From Collinsella aerofaciens (GTDB lineage Bacteria; Actinomycetota; Coriobacteriia; Coriobacteriales; Coriobacteriaceae), in assembly GCF_019131995.1 (NCBI RefSeq), contig NZ_JAHONA010000038.1:1-17556 (forward strand): a stretch of 17,556 bases of DNA, read 5' to 3'. Below, one piece after another: positions 1 to 8,000 of the stretch (positions are counted from its first letter, which is position 1; each line of letters starts with the position of its first letter). The position numbers were made by a program, and so were the translations under genes. Under the pieces are notes generated by a model. The model was not told the origin of the DNA, searched no databases, and saw only the letters and a program-made list of their open reading frames with translations.

Positions 1-194
1 GGCGTCGGCTGGCAGGGCTGGGACACCCCCTCGGCCTCCGAGGGCGGCACCACCGGTCAGGGCCGCGCCGTCGAGGCCGTGCGCCTGAGGCTCACGGGCT
101 CCCTCGCCAAGGACTACGACGTCTACTACCGCGTGCACGCCTCCAACATCGGCTGGATGGCCTGGGCCAAGGACGGCGAGGAGGCCGGCACCAC
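1..194 (+). repeat. Near-identical long direct repeat, copy 1
   Basis: Bases 1-194 match bases 478-671 with a single difference (T at 57, C at 534), an offset of 477 bases or exactly 159 codons. The unit codes for ChW repeats. The match could extend left beyond the window. Such DNA-level identity between copies, unlike the diverged repeats elsewhere in these genes, points to recent duplication or gene conversion. Confidence 0.95.
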
Positions 195-1611
195 GGGCTT
201 CGGCAGGAGCGTCGAGGCCGTCCAGATCAGGCTCGTCAAGAAGGGCGACGCCGCCCCCTCGTCCGACGGGGCCAACGTCGACTACGCCTTCAAGAAGAAG
301 CCCATGTCCCTGACCTACCGCGCCCACGTCTCCAACGTTGGCTGGCAGGGCGCCGTGTCCGACGGGGCGACCGCCGGCACCACCGGCCGCGGCCTCGCCC
401 TCGAGGACCTCAAGCTCTCGCTCGACAGTTCCGACTACTCAGACGGCTCGTGCGTCCAGATCGACGCCCACGTCTCGGGCGTCGGCTGGCAGGGCTGGGA
501 CACCCCCTCGGCCTCCGAGGGCGGCACCACCGGCCAGGGCCGCGCCGTCGAGGCCGTGCGCCTGAGGCTCACGGGCTCCCTCGCCAAGGACTACGACGTC
601 TACTACCGCGTGCACGCCTCCAACATCGGCTGGATGGCCTGGGCCAAGGACGGCGAGGAGGCCGGCACCACCGGTATGTCATGCTCTCTCGAGGCTGTTC
701 AGATTAAGCTCATTAAGAAGGGTACCTCCCATCCTGATACATCGGGCTATCCCCATCTTGAAATACCTACGGTGACGTATTCCGCTCAGGTGAAAGGTGC
801 TTGGCAGAATTATGTCCCTGCCGGAGAGGTGTCCGGTACGACCGGTCAGGGAATTCCCATCACCGGGTTTTCGGCTAAAACTACTTCATCTGTTGCCGGC
901 GGGATTGCTTATCAACTGCATCTTTCGAATGTAGGCTGGACTTCTGGCAAGACAAACGGGGAGCAGCTTTCGTCTACCGCTGAATCTAATTCGGTTGAGG
1001 CTATTAAAATTTCTCTTTCTGGTGACTTAGCAACCTATTTTGATGTTTGGTATAGGGTCCATGTCGATAATGTCGGCTGGCTTGGTTGGACTAAAAATGG
1101 TGCCGTTGCCGGTAGCACTGGCTATGGGACGCATGTCCAAGCTGTTCAAGTTCGACTTACAAGGAAGGGCGCCAATGCCCCCGGGAGCACCGTTTCGCCA
1201 TGTTTGCTTGGGCAGCCTTCTGCGTTTGCAAATCCTATGCAGAAGAAGATTGTTGATCTTGCCCGACAGGTACCGTCTCCTGGCCCGGGATTGTGCTCCG
1301 AGTGGATTGCAGATATCTACGAGCGTGCCGGATTTAGGAACGTCCATACAGATGCCTGCGATTACTACTGGGATTATTGTAAATTCACCGACTATTCTCA
1401 GCTGAAAGTCGGAATGGTCATTGCCGTTCCTTCGCATACGCATACCCGCATGGGCAGCATTTACGGTCACGTTTGTCTCTATATTGGCAATAACCAGGTT
1501 ATGGATAATGTCGGTCAGATCAGGACGCTCGATATGGCGTACTGGCTGGATTATTATTCCACCTCATATAAGCCAAAGTGGGGTTGGTATGACAACGTGC
1601 CGCTTGCATAG
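1..1611 (+). CDS. ChW-repeat surface protein with C-terminal NlpC/P60-like domain (5' partial)
   Basis: The reading frame is open from base 1, so the gene starts upstream of the window; a GTG at 79 lies in mid-repeat and is not a start. About eight ChW repeats (GW core, a GTTG motif, then VEAVQIRL-like strands) run to about base 1180. The sixth (about 766-890) and seventh are degenerate. The last roughly 130 residues look like a papain-fold NlpC/P60 hydrolase: a candidate nucleophile Cys in GLCSEWIAD (codon 1294-1296) and a candidate His in YGHVCLYIGN (codon 1468-1470). Such domains usually cut peptide bonds in peptidoglycan stem peptides outside the cell. ChW repeats are thought to mediate surface attachment. 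Codon use changes abruptly at about base 675, so the gene looks chimeric. The signal peptide is not visible. The repeats are certain; the hydrolase subfamily (NlpC/P60 or CHAP) is less so. Confidence 0.88.
   Translation, partial: GVGWQGWDTPSASEGGTTGQGRAVEAVRLRLTGSLAKDYDVYYRVHASNIGWMAWAKDGEEAGTTGFGRSVEAVQIRLVKKGDAAPSSDGANVDYAFKKKPMSLTYRAHVSNVGWQGAVSDGATAGTTGRGLALEDLKLSLDSSDYSDGSCVQIDAHVSGVGWQGWDTPSASEGGTTGQGRAVEAVRLRLTGSLAKDYDVYYRVHASNIGWMAWAKDGEEAGTTGMSCSLEAVQIKLIKKGTSHPDTSGYPHLEIPTVTYSAQVKGAWQNYVPAGEVSGTTGQGIPITGFSAKTTSSVAGGIAYQLHLSNVGWTSGKTNGEQLSSTAESNSVEAIKISLSGDLATYFDVWYRVHVDNVGWLGWTKNGAVAGSTGYGTHVQAVQVRLTRKGANAPGSTVSPCLLGQPSAFANPMQKKIVDLARQVPSPGPGLCSEWIADIYERAGFRNVHTDACDYYWDYCKFTDYSQLKVGMVIAVPSHTHTRMGSIYGHVCLYIGNNQVMDNVGQIRTLDMAYWLDYYSTSYKPKWGWYDNVPLA
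478..671 (+). repeat. Near-identical long direct repeat, copy 2
   Basis: This is the second copy of the 194-base direct repeat, in frame with copy 1 and 477 bases downstream. Its right end coincides with the point where the gene's codon use changes from almost all G/C-ending to mixed, so this copy is the likely crossover substrate. Confidence 0.95.
672..678. other. Composition junction inside a ChW repeat
   Basis: Of the 66 codons in bases 1-198, 65 end in G or C. Of the 66 codons starting at 676, 35 do. The switch falls just after the GTTG-coding ACCACCGGT of a ChW repeat, with the reading frame intact. I read this as a homologous recombination breakpoint. An assembly join between paralogous repeats is the main alternative. 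Confidence 0.65.
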
Positions 1612-1660
1612 CTGATCGAAAGTCATGTTTTCGCACGGGTTTTAGCAGTTACTCTGGTTA

Positions 1661-1696
1661 AAACGAACGGGCCGTTTTGCAACGGTCCGTTCGTTT
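1661..1696 (+). terminator. Hairpin after the NlpC/P60 ChW gene
   Basis: Arms 1661-1676 and 1681-1696 form a 16-base stem with one non-Watson-Crick position around a TTGC loop. It begins 50 bases after the stop codon. Only a weak T-rich stretch (TTTCTATTT) follows. It is probably a terminator separating the first two ChW genes. Confidence 0.7.
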
Positions 1697-1720
1697 CTAT
1701 TTAAGTGCCATTCACGTTTT

Positions 1721-1755
1721 CGTTATTTAAGCAATTGCCGAAACGATAAATAATG
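1721..1755. promoter_or_regulatory. Inverted repeat upstream of the L,D-transpeptidase ChW gene
   Basis: CGTTATTTA (1721-1729) and TAAATAATG (1747-1755) are inverted 9-base arms with one mismatch and 17 bases between them, ending 33 bases before the start codon. The arrangement would suit an operator or a transcript hairpin. No convincing -35/-10 pair was found here, so the role is unknown. Confidence 0.25.
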
Positions 1756-1788
1756 ATGCTAAAGATGGTCGATTGATGGGGGAGTCGA

Positions 1789-4700
1789 ATGAAAAAGACG
1801 CAACGACTGCTAGCAACGGCAATGACGCCATTACTGATTCTTCAGTGTCTTCTGACGCCCCTTTCTGTCTGGGCTGATTCTTTACCGGTACAGTCGAAAT
1901 CTACTGATTATTCCGTTAATGCCGCCGGCAGCTCAGAAGACGAGGACTTCGTCTTAAATGACGAACAACAGGGGGCTGAAGTCGAGCAGTCGACTGTGCC
2001 AGACAATGATTCACCCTCATCCGTTTCTAGCGAGTCTGCTTCCAATGCGACTGATTCGCCGAAACCCGAAAATGATGTATCCGCTGTCTTTGGCTCTGTT
2101 TCATACCAGACTCATGTACAGGATATTGGCTGGCAAACTCCCGTTTCAAATGGAATGACGGCTGGTACAACAGGTCGTGCTAAGCGCGTCGAAGCCCTAA
2201 AGATCAATCTGCTTTCACAAGATGGCACCCCTTTGGGGAGTGACAGCATTTCGGTCCAATCTCATATTTCCGGGATCGGCTGGGAGTCTCAGCCGGTGGG
2301 TAACGGGCAGACATCTGGAACAGTTGGACAGTCGCGAGCCATCGAGGCGATCAAGCTATCTTTGTCGGGCGGTCTTTCTGAATCGTATGACATTTGGTAT
2401 CGCGTTCATTCTGCAAATGTTGGTTGGCTTGGCTGGGCCTCGAATGGTGAGCCTGCTGGAACACAGGGCTATGCTTATCAGGTCGAAGCTATTCAGATAA
2501 AGGTGCTTCCAAAAAATGCTCAAGATGCGCCAGCGCGAGGCGATGCCTTTAGGGACCATTCCCAGGAACCGCCTACCGTTTCCTATCGATCTCATGTCTC
2601 CAATGTTGGATGGATGGGTGTTGTCGCGAACGGAAAGACATCGGGGGTCATTGACTCAACAAATGCAATTGAGGGACTGTCGCTTAGTGTTAATTGGTAT
2701 GGCCACGGAGGCTCTATTTCCTCTCGCGCGCACGTCTCTGGCATTGGTTGGCAAAGCTGGTCTTCAGGTACTGTTGGCACGACCGGGCAGTCTCGGTCCA
2801 TTGAGGCCGTTCAGTTTAAGCTGAATGACGAGATATCTGCAACTTACGACATTTGGTACCGTGTGTATGCTCCCAAATTGGGCGGATGGCTGGGCTGGAC
2901 GTCCAATGGGTCTCCTGCGGGCTCGGTGGGGAAAGGTGCTGCCATTCAGGGTATTCAGGTTTTGTTGGTTGAAAAGGGCGGCTCTGCTCCCGGCGATACG
3001 TTGAACCATTTCATTGGAGCTACGGATGTTCTGAGTGGCAGTTCGTATAGCCTTAATGGCAATAGCTTGGGCACTGTGCAAGGTAAAACGATTTTAATGG
3101 GTTCTGAGAGTGGCTCTGAACCTTTGACCTCGCTTTCTATCTCGTTTGATAATCAAGAGACTTCAGGTTCAATCGGTTATTCAGGCTGCTATGAATTTAA
3201 TGGATGGAGCGGCGTTGTTTCTGACGGTGCTGCGCTTACCTCTAAAAACGATGGGCGTGTTTTAAAGGCTGTGAGATTGACTCTTACTGGTGATTTGTCT
3301 AATGCCTATGACGTTTGGTATCGGTGTTTTGACTCCAAAAAAGGATGGCTTGGTTGGGCGTGTAATGGCGCGGATGCGGGAGCAACGATACCGGGTTCAT
3401 TTCTTAAGGCTGTCGAAGTAAAGATTATCGGTAAAGGCAGTGGCGCGCCCGGAGTAACGGACGGAGCGTTTGTTTCCGATACTTCCGCCGATTGCACTCA
3501 TGTTGTTTATCAGACCCATTCCGCTAATCGTGGGTGGTCTCCATCTGTTTTAGATGGGCAGGATGCCGGCACAACGGGAAAATCGCTTTCGCTTCAAGCT
3601 CTGAATGTGTCGCTGGCCGGTGTGGATGATGGCTCTCTTATTGAGGCACGAGCCCATGTTGCCAATATTGGTTGGCAGGAATGGCGGTCTGCCGGTTATG
3701 TTGGGACCGTTGGACAAGGGTTGGCCATTCAGGCTCTTGAACTGCGCATAAATGGTCCCCTGGCGAATCAGTATGACATTTTCTATCGAGTTCATTCGGC
3801 TGGTTATGGTTGGTTGGGTTGGGCCAAAAACGGCGATTCCGCTGGAACTACCGGGTTAAATATCCAGATAGAGGCTGTCCAAATTAAGCTTGTCGCGAAG
3901 GGCGGGAATCCTGGCTCATCGTCTGCGCCCGCATTTATCTCTGCTCCAGCTCTAACACTCCAGGCGCATGTCGCCACGCTTGGTTGGATGAATCCCGTTG
4001 GCAACGGTGGTGTTGCGGGCACAACCGGCAGATCGCTTGCTATTGAGGCGCTGAAGTTGAATGTCTCCAGTAGCGTATCGGGCGGTATTGAGTACTCCGC
4101 CCATGTACAGGATGTGGGCTGGCAAGGTTGGACTTCCAATGGGAATGTCGCTGGCACAGTAGGCAGCGCAAAGCGTATCGAGGCTCTTAAGATTAAGTTG
4201 ACCGGTGATTTATCGAACTACTTTGATGTTTGGTATCGAGCATATTGCCAAGACTTTGGGTGGCTCGACTGGACCTCAAATGGGCAGCCTGCGGGTACGT
4301 CTAGGATAGGCTGCAGAGTCGAGTCTGTTCAAGTGAAGATTGTTCCCAAGGGCGCTGGTGCTCCCGGTTCTACTGCGCGTCCGTTTACTGACCAGCCCTT
4401 GTTGCCGGCAGATATGATGACTATGCTTAATCGAGCTAATAGATATTCGAGCAGCACAAGCTGGCTCATTATGGTTGACAGGCAAGCATGCCGCCTTGGA
4501 GTTTTTCGTGGACAGCGCGGGTCGTGGAGTTACGCTCAATACTGGACTTGCTCTACCGGCGCCCCTAGTACTCCAACGCCTACGGGTGAGTATACCGTCA
4601 CCGGCAAGGGCTACTCGTTTGGACATGGGTATACCTGCTACTACTACACGCAGTTTTACGGTGACTATCTGTTCCATTCAATACCGTACTACCAGGGAAC

Positions 4701-4824
4701 TTTTAATCCCATGGACAGCCGAATGGGAATGCATGTTTCACAAGGCTGCGTGCGTTTGCCCATTGATCGCGCTAAATGGATTTGGGATAACGTGCCCCTT
4801 GCTACCAAGGTGGTAATCTACTAA
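1789..4824 (+). CDS. Secreted ChW-repeat L,D-transpeptidase (YkuD domain)
   Basis: The 1011-residue protein starts at ATG 1789 with GGGGGAG 4 bases upstream. Residues 1-30 form a Sec signal peptide (MKKTQR basic end, hydrophobic core, likely cleavage after SVWA). An acidic Ser-rich linker follows to about residue 100, then 15 ChW repeats in five triads to about residue 865. The first repeat of the third triad (about 3007-3160) has lost its GW core. Residues about 888-1011 are a YkuD L,D-transpeptidase with His963 (LFHSIPY) and the signature HVSQGCVRL, giving His982, Ser984, Gly986 and catalytic Cys987. The family makes 3-3 peptidoglycan crosslinks or attaches proteins to peptidoglycan stem peptides at the outer face. 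ChW repeats probably hold it at the surface. Hairpins flank the gene, so it is probably monocistronic. The domain call is firm; the physiological substrate is inferred. Confidence 0.94.
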   Translation: MKKTQRLLATAMTPLLILQCLLTPLSVWADSLPVQSKSTDYSVNAAGSSEDEDFVLNDEQQGAEVEQSTVPDNDSPSSVSSESASNATDSPKPENDVSAVFGSVSYQTHVQDIGWQTPVSNGMTAGTTGRAKRVEALKINLLSQDGTPLGSDSISVQSHISGIGWESQPVGNGQTSGTVGQSRAIEAIKLSLSGGLSESYDIWYRVHSANVGWLGWASNGEPAGTQGYAYQVEAIQIKVLPKNAQDAPARGDAFRDHSQEPPTVSYRSHVSNVGWMGVVANGKTSGVIDSTNAIEGLSLSVNWYGHGGSISSRAHVSGIGWQSWSSGTVGTTGQSRSIEAVQFKLNDEISATYDIWYRVYAPKLGGWLGWTSNGSPAGSVGKGAAIQGIQVLLVEKGGSAPGDTLNHFIGATDVLSGSSYSLNGNSLGTVQGKTILMGSESGSEPLTSLSISFDNQETSGSIGYSGCYEFNGWSGVVSDGAALTSKNDGRVLKAVRLTLTGDLSNAYDVWYRCFDSKKGWLGWACNGADAGATIPGSFLKAVEVKIIGKGSGAPGVTDGAFVSDTSADCTHVVYQTHSANRGWSPSVLDGQDAGTTGKSLSLQALNVSLAGVDDGSLIEARAHVANIGWQEWRSAGYVGTVGQGLAIQALELRINGPLANQYDIFYRVHSAGYGWLGWAKNGDSAGTTGLNIQIEAVQIKLVAKGGNPGSSSAPAFISAPALTLQAHVATLGWMNPVGNGGVAGTTGRSLAIEALKLNVSSSVSGGIEYSAHVQDVGWQGWTSNGNVAGTVGSAKRIEALKIKLTGDLSNYFDVWYRAYCQDFGWLDWTSNGQPAGTSRIGCRVESVQVKIVPKGAGAPGSTARPFTDQPLLPADMMTMLNRANRYSSSTSWLIMVDRQACRLGVFRGQRGSWSYAQYWTCSTGAPSTPTPTGEYTVTGKGYSFGHGYTCYYYTQFYGDYLFHSIPYYQGTFNPMDSRMGMHVSQGCVRLPIDRAKWIWDNVPLATKVVIY

Positions 4825-4854
4825 CTATTCCCGTAAGCGGTGAGAGCTTGTTAG

Positions 4855-4900
4855 AGGGCCCTTTCCTGTTGCCGTAGTCTTGGCAACAGGAAAGGGCCCT
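4855..4900 (+). terminator. Perfect 19-bp hairpin after the L,D-transpeptidase gene
   Basis: Arms 4855-4873 and 4882-4900 are perfect 19-base inverted complements with an 8-base loop, 30 bases after the stop codon. No U-run follows directly. A strong structure of this kind probably ends or insulates the transcript. Confidence 0.75.
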
Positions 4901-4930
4901 TGCCGTTGGATTAGGCTCCTTTTTCTTCGT

Positions 4931-4973
4931 TCACCTAATTGGTGACATTAATGAAGCTAACTCCCGATAGTAT
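4931..4973 (+). promoter_or_regulatory. Possible promoter region with small palindrome before the GT80-like gene
   Basis: TCACC and GGTGA flank TAATT at 4931-4945. A -10-like TAGTAT lies at 4968-4973. The best -35 candidate, GTGACA at 4942-4947, overlaps the palindrome but is 20 bases away, longer than usual. The position, after a hairpin and before a strong ribosome binding site, fits a promoter, but the match is weak. Confidence 0.2.
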
Positions 4974-4995
4974 GGTTATTGACGACCGTCTATCT

Positions 4996-5001
4996 AGGAG
5001 G
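4996..5001 (+). promoter_or_regulatory. Ribosome binding site fixing a TTG start
   Basis: AGGAGG lies 8 bases before TTG at 5010. This near-perfect Shine-Dalgarno site and the complete signal peptide that follows support TTG as the start. The next in-frame ATG would remove the basic end and part of the hydrophobic core. Confidence 0.85.
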
Positions 5002-5009
5002 CGATTCTT

Positions 5010-8000
5010 TTGAAAAGGCAATTTAGAGCATTTATTGTTCTGATTTCCTGCTTCATGACGATGCTGCTTTTGAGCCCTTTGGCTTGTTGGGCAGATCAAA
5101 ATGTTGGTTCCAACGAATATGAATCCGTTCCAGAGACCCAATCCGACCCCTCGGATCAAACTGCTGCTGTAGCCGATGAAACGGCGCCTTCGATTGATGC
5201 TACCGTGGAGCCCAAAGAGGCGGCCCCGGACGTCAGCTATAAATCTCACATTTCAGGCATTGGTTGGGAGCCGACGTTTACATCGAATGGCTCGATCTCT
5301 GGCACAACAGGCCAGTCCCGTAGGCTTGAAGCACTCAGGGTTTCCCTCCCTAATTCAGAAGACCTTGGTATCGAATACCGCTCTCATGTTCAAAATGAAG
5401 GCTGGCAGGATTGGGTTTCTAATGGAGCCGTCTCCGGCACAACGGGAAAGGGCCTTCAGATTGAAGCCGTCGAGCTCAAGCTGACGGGCAACAGGGCGGC
5501 TTCTTATGACCTGTATTATCGCGTTCATGCTTCTAATTTCGGCTGGCTTGGATGGACTTCAAATGGGTCGACTGCGGGAACCACCGGTTGGTCTTATGCC
5601 GTTGAAGCAATACAGATCGTCATTGTAAAAAAGGGTGACGCGGCGCCCGGCGATACTGCTGGTGCCTATGTCCCATATGTCTTTAATTGCTCTCTTTCTC
5701 AGGTTGGGGAGACGACTAAAGTAACCCTGAATATTCCGCAGATCGAGGATATAAAACGACTCGGGATCGCTGATTCGATAAAGGTGGCAGGCTCCATGTC
5801 GTATGGAGGGAGGGTCACCCGTTCCGTCTCAAGCACGATTGCACTCGGAGATCTGGGCTCTAGCTCCAGTGAAATTGAATTTAGCGATTATGGTCCGTTT
5901 GACGTTACGTTGCAGTATTTGAAGAACGGAAACATCGTTCAAGAGGACCATCAGTCAATTGGCATTTCTGCGAGTGAGTACAACCTTGCCCCTTTGAGTG
6001 CTTCTTTCCCCGTTGTTCTCTATTCGCTATCTTTCTGGGATATCAGTACCTCTTCTGCTGGAACGACCGTTCCGTCAATTGTAATGCTCGATCGTCCAAG
6101 TGCCTATAACTGGAACTCGCTTCCATTCGGGATGTACGGTCTTCCGTATCTGACTCATGAGGAGAATGCTTCTAGTTCGAGCTATCAGGCGTTCGCGGAT
6201 TATGTCGCTGCTCTCTACAAGATCAATCCCAAGGCAAAGTTCAATCTGTATATCAATGACATCACCTGTTCGTTGATCCATAGGATGATTTACGCCAACA
6301 AGATTCCCGCAGGCCAATACTCCATTCGGCTGTTGTCCGATGGATCCGCCACGTATGTCTTTACCAACGAAGCCTTTGACGTTAAGGATCCAGATTCTAA
6401 GCAAGCGGAGCTGATTATTTTATGGAACGCCGCCAAGAATAAGGAATACGAAACCGGTGAGGTCTCAAAGTCGTATAGCGATTATCACGATCACTGGGAT
6501 TCTATGTATGCCGTGCTGAGTATTGAGCCTGGCACTCAGTGGTGGATGACTCGAACGAATCTGTTTACGAGTGGTGACGATAATGCCTTTGCGAATAAGA
6601 TCGCGTCCGATCCCGGCGTTAAGAAGGTGAATGTTTCGGGCATGCTTACGAGCCTGCAGAATAGGGGAGAGGATACAGTCCAAGCGTTTAAGGCGCTGTA
6701 CAACTTTAACGATGGCTATTTTGATGCGGCGACTCAGCAGGGCAAAAAGGTAATGATGCTGCTTGGAACGTACGTTTCTTACGAGCAGAATTTTGACGAC
6801 TATGCCAACTTGACCGAAGTTATCTATGGCGATGACTATTTGTATTATTACAAGGGGCATCCAAACACACCGACGGGTATGTATCCCCAAAAGCAGGAAC
6901 AGCTTGACCGTCTTGGCATTACCGATGTCGATTCTTCCGTCGCTGCAGAGCTGATCCTCTTCTTTAATCCGGAGATCGGTCTGTCTGGTTATGGGTCTAG
7001 TACGTATAACTCGGCCAGTGCCGATGCTGCTGGTGGACTTTGGAATTCCACAAAGGCCGAGGCCTTGAAGCCGGGTGCCGTCATCGATTATTCCATTATG
7101 GATTGGTTTGCTTCTCCGATTACCGAAGACACGGATGCTTCTATCAGATCCCTTTGCAAACAGGGAGACTCTTGCTATCTCGTAGAGTTTTCGGATTCCA
7201 TACTTGCTTCGGCAAATTACGACTTTGCTATCTATTCGCACAATAGCGGTGCTCTGACTTATTTCAAGAAGGGCGAGTCGGGCTATGATGTTGTTAAGGT
7301 GTCACGAGGCCCTCTTGACGTCTTGGCAACTTCGCATGTTTCAAATGACGGCTGGCAATCGGCCTCTAAGGGTGGAAATGCTTCCGGTACCGTTGGGCAG
7401 TCAAAAGCCGTCGAGGCTATTACTCTCAATCTGCAGAATGCTCCCTATGATGGTGCATTGGAGTACAGGACACATGTTTCCGATTATGGCTGGCAGGGCT
7501 ATGTGAAGGAGGGGAAAGTTTCTGGTACTACGGGCCAGAGCAAGTCTGTCCAGGCTATTCAGATTCGCCTGACTGGTGAGATGGCCAATCACTATGACGT
7601 TTATTATCGAGCTCACGTTCAGGATAAGGGATGGCTCGGTTGGGCCTGCAATGATCAAGTTGCCGGAACGACCGGTTTCGTTTTGAGGCTAGAGGCATTT
7701 CAGGTCGTTTTGGTCGAAAAGGGTTCGCCCGCTCCTGGGGATACGAGTCAGCCCTCTATTCAGAGAGCGTTTTCAATCAAGGCACATGTTTCAAACCTTG
7801 GTTGGCAGTCGCCTGTTTACGAAGGCATGACCGTTGGCACAACTGGCCGAAATCTTGCTGTTGAGGCGTTGACGATTAGCAAGCCTGACCTAGGGTATTC
7901 CGGCGGCATCGAGTATCGAGCTCACGTTCAAAATATCGGCTGGCAAAAGTGGGTCAAAAATGGAAAGGTTGCCGGTACTACGGGGAAGTCTCTTGCTGTT

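Noticed and set aside
1590..4812. Shared DNVPLA ending in the NlpC/P60-like and L,D-transpeptidase proteins
   Set aside because: The DNVPL(A/G)T segment is typical at the end of YkuD domains, and in gene 1 it is a short match in a different fold; chance or a short exchanged tail cannot be told apart.
6465..7241. A 258-codon open frame on the minus strand opposite the GT80-like domain
   Set aside because: It is antisense to a well supported coding region, has no recognisable domain and no good ribosome binding site; it follows from the codon pattern of the + strand gene.
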